Part shown: piece after piece, positions 1 to 7,076 of the stretch
How the letters are laid out: each line of letters starts with the position of its first letter
How positions within the stretch are numbered: the first letter of the stretch is position 1
DNA from: CAYFZO01 sp965223735
GTDB lineage: Bacteria; Pseudomonadota; Gammaproteobacteria; Poriferisulfidales; Oxydemutatoraceae
Direction: 5' to 3'
Assembly (NCBI GenBank): GCA_965223735.1
Contig: OZ245010.1
Span: 1,116,001 to 1,180,000 of the forward strand
Length of the DNA: 64,000 nucleotides
Program-made: the position numbers and the translations under genes
The notes under the pieces: generated by a model
The model's database searches: none
Told to the model about the DNA's origin: nothing
What the model saw: only the letters and a program-made list of their open reading frames with translations

Positions 1-13
1 AGAACGTAGAGGA

Positions 14-298
14 GTGCAACCGGGAACTGGATTGGTGAGTTGGAAGATCGTCTATACAAGACAAGCGCAAAAAGACGCAAAGAAACTTGCTGAACCGGGA
101 TTGAAGCGCAAAGCACAGGAATTGCTGGAAACATTGCGGGCCAACCCGTACCGGGCATCACCACCCTACGAGAAGCTGGTTGGAGATCTGACCGGCGCTT
201 ATTCCCGGCGGATCGACATCCGGCATCGGCTGATCTATCAGGCGCTTGACTCCGGGCGCATCGTGAAAGTCATCCGGATGTGGACGCATTACGAGTGA
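14..298 (+). CDS. Txe/YoeB-family (RelE/ParE fold) toxin
   Basis: Protein of up to 94 residues resembling the Txe/YoeB group of type II toxins, which are ribosome-dependent mRNA endonucleases. The family-like part starts at SWKIVYTRQAQKDAKK and runs to the end, with the conserved C-terminal RIDIRHRLIYQ block and a final MWTHYE, as expected for the basic RNA-binding and catalytic face. Family members usually start at this SWK, so the GTG at 35 is a better start than the GTG at 14, which has a Shine-Dalgarno-like GAGG almost touching it. A TAG at 7-9 may be the stop of a partner antitoxin lying outside the window. Family call fairly sure; activity not shown. Confidence 0.75.
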   Translation: MQPGTGLVSWKIVYTRQAQKDAKKLAEPGLKRKAQELLETLRANPYRASPPYEKLVGDLTGAYSRRIDIRHRLIYQALDSGRIVKVIRMWTHYE

Positions 299-492
299 GT
301 GGATGCGACAACAGCTTCAAGGAAGGCCAAAGAAAGCGCCGGGGTTCGCAACCGCTACTGCCCGGCCCCCTGTCTTCCTGACAACACTATTGGGCCGCAC
401 TCAAATTCCCTGTGCAGCCAGGACTGTCGCTCATGGACACCACCAGGCACGCCGGCATCGACCTTGATCGACGCTGTTCCGGCAACAGGCGG

Positions 493-613
493 CCTGAGCC
501 ACACGGAACCCGTTATTGTTGTTGCGGTTGTTGCGGTTGTTCCTGTTGCGGTTCGCCGCACGCAGGTTCCCGGCGTTGTTGTTGTTCCAGGAGCCGCCGC
601 GAAGCACGGGCTC
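493..613 (-). repeat. DGR template repeat (TR)
   Basis: On the minus strand this stretch has the same frame layout as the 3' ends of the four downstream-read target genes, but its variable codons are almost all AAC or AAT. Between the TGG codon and the GGG TTC codons there are 15 Asn codons and one AGG. Flanks match the targets (CCCGTGCTTCGC at one end, GGGTTCCG and GGCTCAGG at the other). The end differs from the targets (CGTGTGGCTCAGG here, CGGTTGGCTCAGG in the targets), as expected for an IMH*/IMH pair. It overlaps the 3' end of the reverse transcriptase frame. As a template it would be transcribed and reverse-transcribed with errors at A; any translated product is probably incidental. Confidence 0.93.
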
Positions 614-1619
614 GTATGGCAACAGCCCTCGTAAACTTCACGCCGCCGAAGATACTGCGGCGCAATCCCCTCGTCTCGCCATGCCGGGCGTGCCCTATCC
701 AGCTCATCACGCCCGGCTGAAAATCCGACAATTCATGTTGTCCCGAACGGTAATCTTCCGCCATGCCGCGCAGGCGACGGTGAAAGCGGTAGCCGTTATC
801 GTTGCGCAACCAACGCCTGCCGGCCGTCAACTGAAACCCCAGCACGTCCTGCTTTTCGCTGGTCCGGCACAACTGCTGCTTCAGCGGGTGCAGTTGCAGA
901 CCCAGAGCACCCAGCCTTTGGCCTGCCGAATCACGCAAAGACCATAAATGAGCCTTGTCATCGCCGAACAAAAAGAAGTCATCGACATAGCGCATGTAAC
1001 CCCCCGCCCGCCGTTGCAGTTCATGGTCGAGGGTGTTCAGATACAGATTGGCCAGCACCTGGCTGGTCAGGTTGCCGATCGGTAATCCCCGTCCCCCGCC
1101 TCCGGCGGAATCAACGATGGCGCCGAGCGCCCGCAACGCATATTCATCTTTCAGGTAACGCCGGATGCAGGCTTTCATCCTGTCGTGCGGGATGGAGGGG
1201 AAATAGGCCGCGATGTCGAGATGCAGCACGTAGGCATAACGCCGGGCCTGCGCCTGGTAATAGTCCAGGGCACGATGCACCCCCCTGCCTTTGCGGCAGG
1301 CTCAGGACTGAGCGATCATCGATCGATCCAGCCACGGCTCGATGACGTTCATCAGCGCGTGATGAACCACCCGGTCGGCAAAAGGCGCGCAGGAGATCAC
1401 CCTCGGCTTGCGTTCGTACAGGGTGAATTGACGGTAGCCGCCCGGCTACCGGGTATTGCCGGCCAGTTGCCGCTGCAGTCCGATCAAATTGGCTTCCAGA
1501 TCCAATGCGGACCGGGCGACGTCATCGCGCCGGGCCTTGCCCCGCCGGGCCTTGCGCCAGGCGAGGTGCAGATTGTCGAAGCTGCATACCTGCGGCCAGA
1601 TCCTGCCCGGACGTTTCAT
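513..1619 (-). pseudogene. DGR reverse transcriptase with two in-frame stops
   Basis: The frame starts with ATG at 1619, overlapping the avd stop (ATGA), and gives a DGR-type reverse transcriptase of about 368 codons. The N-terminal part has the family blocks YRQFTLYERKPRVIS and FADRVVHHALMNVIEP. Further on are LHLDIAAYFPSI (first catalytic Asp), LPIGNLTSQ (the GxxxSQ form typical of DGR enzymes) and YMRYVDDFFLFG (YxDD). Codon 58 is TAG (1446-1448) and codon 106 is TGA (1302-1304), both with normal family sequence on each side. The second-half frame from 1280 is open to a TAA at 513-515 that lies inside the TR. The stops mean decay, readthrough or sequence error; the rest shows little damage. 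Confidence 0.88.
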
Positions 1620-1984
1620 CTCGGCTTCGCCCGCGAAACGGTCTTCAGCCAGCCGCCGATCTGCCTGCCCGGATCCACCATCAACCGGGCGCCGTGCTGG
1701 TAGGCCTTATGCGCAACGGCCTTCAATTCATAAGCCAGGCGCCACAGATGCTTCAGCACGTTGAGCTTCCGGCTGGCGTATTCAAGCGCGCCCGCTTTTC
1801 CGGTACTGAAGGCGGCCTTGACCCGATGCTCCAGCACCAGCAGCGCGTGGTTCTCCAGCCTTTCCCCGAGGGTGAAGCGCCGCTGGCGGGGAAAACGGTC
1901 GATCTGAGGGATCAGCCATCGGATCATCTGGTGGCAGGACTCCACCGCCTGCGGCAGTTGGGGGGCAGTCGTTCTTTCAGTCAT
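1616..1984 (-). CDS. avd: DGR accessory variability determinant Avd
   Basis: 122-residue protein of the Avd family (four-helix bundle, usually about 115-130 residues), the basic subunit that forms a pentamer, binds the DGR reverse transcriptase and the template RNA, and is needed for mutagenic homing. Recognisable blocks are RFPRQRRFTLGERLENHALL near residues 30-50 and the Arg/Lys-rich rest of the chain. The stop overlaps the reverse transcriptase start by ATGA, indicating translational coupling. The first 29 or so codons are repeated as fragments upstream of three of the target genes. The frame is intact, unlike that of the polymerase. Confidence 0.88.
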   Translation of the reverse strand: MTERTTAPQLPQAVESCHQMIRWLIPQIDRFPRQRRFTLGERLENHALLVLEHRVKAAFSTGKAGALEYASRKLNVLKHLWRLAYELKAVAHKAYQHGARLMVDPGRQIGGWLKTVSRAKPR

Positions 1985-2001
1985 GATCCCGCCAGAATTT
2001 T

Positions 2002-2041
2002 CCCGCGCTGACGCGCGGGTTGCGCCGCCTCACGGCGGCGC
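2002..2041 (-). repeat. Paired hairpins downstream of DGR target 1
   Basis: Two perfect inverted repeats lie about 60 bp beyond the variable repeat of target 1: a 7-bp stem (2002-2008 with 2013-2019) and an 8-bp stem (2022-2029 with 2034-2041), each with a 4-base loop. The minus-strand loop of the second is GTGA. Hairpin/cruciform elements with short GC-rich stems and four-base loops downstream of the variable region are known to mark DGR target sites; here that role is inferred from position and conservation in all four copies. Confidence 0.7.
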
Positions 2042-2060
2042 GGCTCGCTCACGCTCGCCG

Positions 2061-3020
2061 TCAAGGGTTCAAGTATCCAGCACCAAGGGATCGTAAGTCC
2101 TGAGCCAACCGGAACCCGACATCGCTGTCGCGGTTGACACGGTAGCTCCCGCCACGGTCCGCCGCACGCAGGAACCCGGCGAGGTCGTAGCTCCAGGAGC
2201 CCCCGCGAAGCACGCGAGCGCCACAATTCCCACCATCCCTCTCCAACCAGGCGCTGCCATCGGTCGGCGCCCCATTGTAATTGCCGTGCAAGCAATCCTC
2301 CACCCACTCCAATACGCTGCCGTGCATGTCGTGCACTCCGAATGCGTTCGCACCGAAACTCCCCACCGGTGCCGTAAAGTCAAACCCGTCAGCACATACA
2401 CTCTCCCAGCAGTTGGCATTCCCCCTAAGCGACGCCGCGTCGTTGCCGAAATGATACAGGGTCTCAGTCCCCGCCCGCGCCACATACTCCCATTCAGACT
2501 CCGACAACAGACGATAACGCTTGCCCGTCCGCCCGTTCAACCAGGCGATATAAGCCCGGGCGTCCTCCCAATCCACCCCCACGACAGGATACTGCCCCGT
2601 CTGACTGAAACCGGGGTTGCGCCAGATACCACCTGCATCGTGGCCCGTCTCATCTACAAATACCTCGAATTGAGCCCGCGTTATTTCATATTTACCCACC
2701 GCAAAAGGCTTGATGGTGACCGTATGCACCGGTCTTTCGGCGGTGCCACCGACACCCTGAAGGTCCCCCATGCGGAAACGCCCACCCGGTATAAACACCA
2801 TCTCCGGCTCCAGTGCCAGACCGCCCGCTCCGCAGATCCTTTGCGCGTGTGCCGGAAGACCCGCCAGCAACACCGCCAGCACAAACGTGCCGCAAGCCGG
2901 TACCGTGATCGAACGCGCTGTGAAGAGCAGGCGCTTCAGCCGACCCCGATGACTTGCCGACGGCAACAAACGCCTCACACCACAGGATGAACCTGATCCG
3001 GCAGGTATTGATCTGTTCAT
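2061..3020 (-). CDS. DGR target protein 1, exported FGE-like lectin-fold protein
   Basis: 319-residue protein. A Sec signal peptide ends at LAGLPAHAQ (about residue 57), followed by an FGE-sulfatase domain (EMVFIPGGRFRMG, KPFAVGKYEITRAQFE, YRLLSESEWEYVARAG, GSFGANAFGVHDMHG). The last 50 residues form the variable segment, RVLRGGSW to GFRLAQ. The start was chosen because AGGGAGGA lies 8-9 bases before this ATG; the frame is open further upstream only because it runs into an avd fragment. DGR-linked FGE domains use a C-type-lectin fold to display variable residues; an enzymatic role is unlikely. First of four tandem paralogues and nearest to avd. Confidence 0.9.
   Translation of the reverse strand: MNRSIPAGSGSSCGVRRLLPSASHRGRLKRLLFTARSITVPACGTFVLAVLLAGLPAHAQRICGAGGLALEPEMVFIPGGRFRMGDLQGVGGTAERPVHTVTIKPFAVGKYEITRAQFEVFVDETGHDAGGIWRNPGFSQTGQYPVVGVDWEDARAYIAWLNGRTGKRYRLLSESEWEYVARAGTETLYHFGNDAASLRGNANCWESVCADGFDFTAPVGSFGANAFGVHDMHGSVLEWVEDCLHGNYNGAPTDGSAWLERDGGNCGARVLRGGSWSYDLAGFLRAADRGGSYRVNRDSDVGFRLAQDLRSLGAGYLNP
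2099..2214 (-). repeat. Variable repeat VR1
   Basis: Aligned codon by codon with the template repeat over TGG to GGG TTC, I count 20 changes at template adenines and 2 at other bases (both CGC to CGT). The Asn codons become AGC, TAC, GAC, CTC, TTC, GTC and so on. It encodes residues 269-307 of target 1. Same length as the template. Confidence 0.92.
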
Positions 3021-3111
3021 TGGAAGAATCCTCCCTGGATGAAAATAAGGTTTCCCCGTTTGATGGCCAGCTTGTATTGTACGATGCCACCCAAAGGTAA
3101 TTCCGAAGCGG

Positions 3112-3197
3112 CCGATCTGAGGGATCAGCCACCGGATCATCTGGTGGCAGGACTCCACCGCCTGCGGCAGTTGGGGGGCAGTCGTTCTTTCAGTCAT
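3112..3197 (-). pseudogene. Truncated avd 5' fragment (copy between targets 2 and 1)
   Basis: The first 29 or so codons of avd, starting at the same ATG, repeated almost base for base as at 1899-1984. After the codons for PQIGRF the sequence leaves avd and enters the leader of target 1. It is in frame with target 1, so the open frame begins here, but no complete Avd could be made and target 1 has its own ribosome-binding site. It marks a boundary of the tandem duplication unit. Confidence 0.85.
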
Positions 3198-3214
3198 GAT
3201 CCCGCCAGAATTTT

Positions 3215-3254
3215 CCCGCGCTGACGCGCGGGTTGCGCCGCCTCACGGCGGCGC
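3215..3254 (-). repeat. Paired hairpins downstream of DGR target 2
   Basis: The same two stem-loops as behind target 1, 1,213 bp away. The second stem is 3235-3242 with 3247-3254. Retained unchanged. Confidence 0.7.
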
Positions 3255-3273
3255 GGCTCGCTCACGCTCGCCG

Positions 3274-4245
3274 TCAAGGGTTCAAGTATCCAGCACCAAG
3301 GGATCGTAAGTCCTGAGCCAACCGGAACCCGCAATCGTAGTTGCGGAGGAAGCGGTCGCCCCTGTCGCGGCCCGCCGCACGCAGGGTCCCGGCGAGGCTG
3401 AAGCTCCAGGAGCCCCCGCGAAGCACGCGAGCGCCACAATTCCCACCATCCCTCTCCAACCAGGCGCTGCCATCGGTCGGCGCCCCATTGTAATTGCCGT
3501 GCCAGCAATCCTCCACCCACTCCCATACGTTGCCGTGCATGTCGTGCACTCCGAATGCGTTCGCACCGAAACTCCCCACCGGTGCCGTACGGTCAAACCC
3601 GTCAGCACATACACTCTCCCAGCAGTTGGCATTCCCCCTAAGCGACGCCGCGTCGTTGCCGAAATGATACAGGGTCTCAGTCCCCGCCCGCGCCACATAC
3701 TCCCATTCAGACTCCGACAACAGACGATAACGCTTGCCCGTCCGCCCGTTCAACCAGGCGATATAAGCCCGGGCGTCATGCCAAGTCACCCCCACGACAG
3801 GATGCTCCCCCGTCTGACTGAAATTGGGGTCGCGCCAGATACCACCTGCATCGTGGCCCGTCTCATCTACAAATGCCTCGAATTGAGCCAGCGTTATTTC
3901 ATATTTACCCACCGCAAAAGGCTTGATGGTGACCGTATGCACTGGCTTTTCGTTGGCGCTACCGACACCCTGAATGTCCCCCATGCGGAAACGCCCACCC
4001 GGTATAAACACCATCTCCGGCTCCAGTGCCGGACCCAGTGTCAGACCGCCCGCCCCGCAGCCCCTTTGCGCGTGTGCCGGAAGACCCGCCAGCAACACCG
4101 CCAGCACAAACGTGCCGCAAACCGGTACCGTGATCGAACGCGCTGTGAAGAGCAGGCGCTTCAGCCGACCCCGATGACTTGCCGACGGCAACAAACGCCT
4201 CACACCACAGGATGAACCTGATCCGGCAGGTATTGATCTGTTCAT
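3274..4245 (-). CDS. DGR target protein 2, exported FGE-like lectin-fold protein
   Basis: 323-residue paralogue of target 1 with the same signal peptide (LAGLPAHAQ), FGE-sulfatase domain and variable C-terminus (residues 272-311). Outside the variable segment it is nearly identical to target 1, differing by short changes such as RGCGAGGLTLGPALEPE and HGNVWEWVEDCW. Start set by AGGGAGGA upstream of the ATG. Upstream lies another avd fragment; downstream are the hairpins. The near-identity of the body against the strong difference in the variable segment is what DGR action predicts. Confidence 0.9.
   Translation of the reverse strand: MNRSIPAGSGSSCGVRRLLPSASHRGRLKRLLFTARSITVPVCGTFVLAVLLAGLPAHAQRGCGAGGLTLGPALEPEMVFIPGGRFRMGDIQGVGSANEKPVHTVTIKPFAVGKYEITLAQFEAFVDETGHDAGGIWRDPNFSQTGEHPVVGVTWHDARAYIAWLNGRTGKRYRLLSESEWEYVARAGTETLYHFGNDAASLRGNANCWESVCADGFDRTAPVGSFGANAFGVHDMHGNVWEWVEDCWHGNYNGAPTDGSAWLERDGGNCGARVLRGGSWSFSLAGTLRAAGRDRGDRFLRNYDCGFRLAQDLRSLGAGYLNP
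3312..3428 (-). repeat. Variable repeat VR2
   Basis: Aligned with the template from TGG to GGG TTC, all 21 differences I count fall on template adenines; every C, G and T of the template is kept. Fourteen of the fifteen template Asn codons are changed. This is the cleanest TR/VR pair in the window. Confidence 0.94.
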
Positions 4246-4336
4246 TGGAAGAATCCTCCCTGGATGAAAATAAGGTTTCCCCGTTTGATGGCCAGCTTGT
4301 ATTGTACGATGCCACCCAAAGGTAATTCCGAAGCGG

Positions 4337-4422
4337 CCGATCTGAGGGATCAGCCACCGGATCATCTGGTGGCAGGACTCCACCGCCTGCGGCAGTTGGG
4401 GGGCAGTCGTTCTTTCAGTCAT
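4337..4422 (-). pseudogene. Truncated avd 5' fragment (copy between targets 3 and 2)
   Basis: Second copy of the avd 5' fragment, identical in layout to that at 3112-3197, with a six-G run (plus strand) as in intact avd. It reads in frame into target 2 through a spacer that contains the target's own ribosome-binding site. Confidence 0.85.
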
Positions 4423-4439
4423 GATCCCGCCAGAATTTT

Positions 4440-4479
4440 CCCGCGCTGACGCGCGGGTTGCGCCGCCTCACGGCGGCGC
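4440..4479 (-). repeat. Paired hairpins downstream of DGR target 3
   Basis: Same two stem-loops as behind targets 1 and 2; the 8-bp stem is 4460-4467 with 4472-4479. Confidence 0.7.
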
Positions 4480-4498
4480 GGCTCGCTCACGCTCGCCG

Positions 4499-5512
4499 TC
4501 AAGGGTTCAAGTATCCAGCACCAAGGGATCGTAAGTCCTGAGCCAACCGGAACCCGCCAATTGAGGAACGGTAGCCGCGGTCGAACCCGGCCCGGAATGC
4601 CGCACGCAGGGTCCCGGCGCCGTCGCCGAAGTTCCAGGAGCCCCCGCGAAGCACGCGAGCGCCACAATTCCCACCATCCCTCTCCAACCAGGCGCTGCCA
4701 TCGGTCGGCGCCCCATTGTAATTGCCGTGCAAGCAATCCTCCACCCACTCCCATACGTTGCCGTGCATGTCGTGCACTCCGAATGCGTTCGCACCGAAAC
4801 TCCCTACCGGTGCCGTACGGTCAAAACCGTCAACGCATACATCCTCCCAGCAGTTGGCATTCCCCCTAAGCGACGCCGCGTCGTTGCCGAAATGATAACG
4901 GGTCTCAGTCCCCGCCCGCGCCACATACTCCCATTCAGACTCCGACAACAGACGATAACGCTTGCCCGTCCGCCCGTTCAACCAGGCGATATAAGCCCGG
5001 GCGTCATCCCAACTCACTCCCACGACAGGATGCTCCCCCGTCTGACTGAAACCGGGGTTGCGCCAGATACCACCTGCATCGTGGCCCGTCTCATCTACAA
5101 ATACCTCGAATTGAGCCCGCGTTATTTCATATTTACCCACCGCAAAAGGCTTGATGGTGACCGTATGCACTGGCTTTTCGTTGGCGCTACCGACACCCTG
5201 AAGGTCCCCCATGCGGAAACGCCCACCCGGTATAAACACCATCTCCGGCATGCGGAAACTCCCACCCGGTATAAACACCATCTCCGGCTCCAGTGCCGGA
5301 CCCAGTGTCAGACCGCCCGCCCCGCAGCCCCTTTGCGCGTGTGCCGGAAGACCCGCCAGCAACACCGCCAGCACAAACGTGCCGCAAGCCGGTACCGTGA
5401 TCGAACGCGCTGTGAAGAGCAGACGCTTCAGCCGACCCCGATGACTTGCCGACGGCAATAAACGCCTCACAGCACGGGATGAACCTGATCCGGCAGGTAT
5501 TGATCTGTTCAT
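4499..5512 (-). CDS. DGR target protein 3, exported FGE-like lectin-fold protein
   Basis: 337-residue paralogue with signal peptide, FGE-sulfatase domain and variable C-terminus (residues 285-325). It differs from its neighbours by an in-frame 13-residue tandem duplication at the start of the FGE domain (PEMVFIPGGSFRM then PEMVFIPGGRFRM). Its variable segment has one codon more than the template. The start has AGGGAGGA at good distance. The avd fragment upstream is thrown out of frame by a long G run, so here no fused frame exists; this supports the internal ATG as the real start in all copies. Confidence 0.9.
   Translation of the reverse strand: MNRSIPAGSGSSRAVRRLLPSASHRGRLKRLLFTARSITVPACGTFVLAVLLAGLPAHAQRGCGAGGLTLGPALEPEMVFIPGGSFRMPEMVFIPGGRFRMGDLQGVGSANEKPVHTVTIKPFAVGKYEITRAQFEVFVDETGHDAGGIWRNPGFSQTGEHPVVGVSWDDARAYIAWLNGRTGKRYRLLSESEWEYVARAGTETRYHFGNDAASLRGNANCWEDVCVDGFDRTAPVGSFGANAFGVHDMHGNVWEWVEDCLHGNYNGAPTDGSAWLERDGGNCGARVLRGGSWNFGDGAGTLRAAFRAGFDRGYRSSIGGFRLAQDLRSLGAGYLNP
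4537..4656 (-). repeat. Variable repeat VR3
   Basis: Matches the template flanks, but the first variable block after TGG has five codons instead of four. Most differences are at template adenines. A few are not (CGC to CGG and CGT, GCG to GCA, one AAC to TCA), so it has drifted or was edited by another route after homing. Confidence 0.85.
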
Positions 5513-5643
5513 TGGAAAAATCCTCCCTGGATGAAAATAAGGTTTCATTGACTTATGACTGGATCACGGTTTCCCCGTTTGATGGCCAGCTTGTATTGTA
5601 CGATACCACCCAAAGGTAATTCCGAAGCGGTCGATCTGCGGGA

Positions 5644-5729
5644 TCAGCCACCGAATCATCTGGTGGCAGGACTCCACCGCCTGCGGCAGTTGGGGGGGGG
5701 GGGGGGGGGGCAGTCGTTCTTTCAGTCAT
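5644..5729 (-). pseudogene. Truncated avd 5' fragment with expanded G run
   Basis: Third copy of the avd 5' fragment, upstream of target 3. The run that is six G in the other copies is nineteen here (5692-5710, plus strand), which shifts the frame after about six codons. A run of this length is prone to slippage. Confidence 0.8.
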
Positions 5730-5746
5730 GATCCCGCCAGAATTCT

Positions 5747-5786
5747 CCCGCTCTGACGCGCGGGTTGCGCCGCCTCACGGCGGCGC
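5747..5786 (-). repeat. Paired hairpins downstream of DGR target 4
   Basis: The 8-bp stem (5767-5774 with 5779-5786) is kept intact. The 7-bp stem carries one mismatch (CCCGCTC instead of CCCGCGC). The stronger hairpin is thus the conserved one across all four targets. Confidence 0.65.
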
Positions 5787-5835
5787 GGCTCGCTCACGCT
5801 CGCCGTCAAGGGTTCAAGCATCCAGCACCAAGGGA

Positions 5836-6771
5836 TCATAAGTCCTGAGCCAACCGGAACCCGTTACTGATGTTGCGGTAAGTGGGGAGGGCCCCGGAGC
5901 GGAACGCCGCACGCAGGAGCCTGGCGGCGCTGTTCCAGGCGCCGCCGCGAAACACGGGCTCGTCGCGGAGACAATTCTCCCCCACCCAAGCGCTGCCATC
6001 GGTCGGCGCCCCATTGTAATTACCGTGCCAGCAATCCTCCACCCACTCCCATACGCTGCCGTGCATGTCGTGCACTCCGAATGCGTTCGCACCGAAACTC
6101 CCCACCGGTGCCGTACGGTCAAAACCGTCAGCGCATACACCTTCAAAACAGTTGGCATTCCCCCTAAGCGACGCCGCGTCGTTGCCGAAATGATACAGGG
6201 TCTCAGTCCCCGCCCGCGCCACATACTCCCATTCAGACTCCGTCAACAGACGATAACGCTTGCCCGTCCGCCCGTTCAACCAGGCGATATAAGCCCGGGC
6301 GTCATGCCAAGTCACCCCCACGACAGGATGCTCCCCCGTCTGACTGAAACCGGGGTCGCGCCAGAGACTACCTGCATCGTGGCCCGTCTCATCTACAAAT
6401 GCCTCGAATTGAGCCCGCGTTATTTCATATTTACCCACCGCGAAGAACTGAATGTTGACCGTATGCACTGGCTTTTCTCTGGCGAGACCGCCACCCTGAA
6501 TGTCCCCCATGCGGAAACTCCCACCCGGTATAAACACCATCTCCGGCTCCAGTGCCGGACCCAGTGTCAGACCGCCCGCCCCGCAGATCCTTTGCGCGTG
6601 TGCCGGAAAACCCGCCAGCAACACCGCCAGCACAAGCGTGCCGCAAGCCGGTACCGTGATCGAACGCGCTGTGAAGAACAGGCGCTTCAGCCGACCCCGA
6701 TGACTTGCCGACGGCAATAAACGCCTCACAGCACGGGATGAACCTGATCCGGCATGTACCAATCTATCCAT
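5836..6771 (-). CDS. DGR target protein 4, exported FGE-like lectin-fold protein
   Basis: 311-residue paralogue and first gene of the array. It has the same signal peptide type (LAGFPAHAQ) and FGE-sulfatase domain, but diverges more (MDRLVHAGSG start, HTVNIQFFAVGKYEIT, WVGENCLRDEPVFRGGAW). It ends at GFRLAQDL because a CGA in the others is TGA here, so the ten-residue tail is missing. Its sequence before the variable segment (CCCGTG, CGCGGCGGC) is closer to the template than that of targets 1-3. AGGAGG lies upstream of the start. It may be the older target from which the others arose, or a separate lineage. Confidence 0.9.
   Translation of the reverse strand: MDRLVHAGSGSSRAVRRLLPSASHRGRLKRLFFTARSITVPACGTLVLAVLLAGFPAHAQRICGAGGLTLGPALEPEMVFIPGGSFRMGDIQGGGLAREKPVHTVNIQFFAVGKYEITRAQFEAFVDETGHDAGSLWRDPGFSQTGEHPVVGVTWHDARAYIAWLNGRTGKRYRLLTESEWEYVARAGTETLYHFGNDAASLRGNANCFEGVCADGFDRTAPVGSFGANAFGVHDMHGSVWEWVEDCWHGNYNGAPTDGSAWVGENCLRDEPVFRGGAWNSAARLLRAAFRSGALPTYRNISNGFRLAQDL
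5844..5958 (-). repeat. Variable repeat VR4
   Basis: Matches the template with one codon fewer in the first variable block (three instead of four). Most changes are at template adenines; exceptions I see are GGG to AGG, CGC to CCC and one third-position C to T. It encodes residues 271-309 of target 4. Confidence 0.85.
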
Positions 6772-6856
6772 TGGAAAAATCCTCCTGAATAGAAATAAGA
6801 TTGTATTGGCTTATGATTGTATCATAGCTTCCCTGTCTGACCTGTTATGAAACCAC

Positions 6857-6886
6857 GAGGGTTATCCCAAAGTTGATGTGCAGGTT
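6857..6886 (+). repeat. 30-bp repeat, copy 1 (possible IS end)
   Basis: A 30-bp stretch (GAGGGTTATCC to GTGCAGGTT) that recurs in the same orientation at 10873-10902 with 4 mismatches. It lies next to an ISAs1-like transposase remnant, so it may be an insertion-sequence end, but I cannot match it to a named element. Confidence 0.4.
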
Positions 6887-7076
6887 ACCGGTCAGCGTTG
6901 TTGGTTGGCGTGACGCCCCGCGGGCAGGCACCGTGGCAACTCAGGCAGGCCCGGAACAGGGTTCTGCGACCGGGTTGCGGGGGGCGGTTCAGCGCATTGC
7001 GACGGAGTCGGCGCAAGTGGAGTACGTGGGGACCGCGACGGGCGTTGTGGAGATGAGTTGGGCGCAGCGTCTTGGG

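Noticed and set aside
431..622. Minus-strand frame rich in Asn (RGGSWNNNNAGNLRAANRN)
   Set aside because: It is the template repeat seen in the target frame; it has no domain before it and ends in unrelated sequence, so I do not call it a protein.
3021..4422. Longer proteins fusing the Avd N-terminus to targets 1 and 2
   Set aside because: The open frames do extend, but each target has its own ribosome-binding site and signal peptide, and the same spacer is frameshifted before target 3, so the fusions are by-products of duplication.
2000..5790. Hairpins behind the targets as plain transcription terminators
   Set aside because: No T run follows on the minus strand, and the conserved distance to the variable repeat fits a DGR target element better; a mild terminator role is not excluded.
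2286..6720. Long plus-strand frames opposite the four targets
   Set aside because: They recur only because the targets are repeats; no known domain, and Arg/His/Pro-rich composition typical of antisense frames in GC-rich genes.
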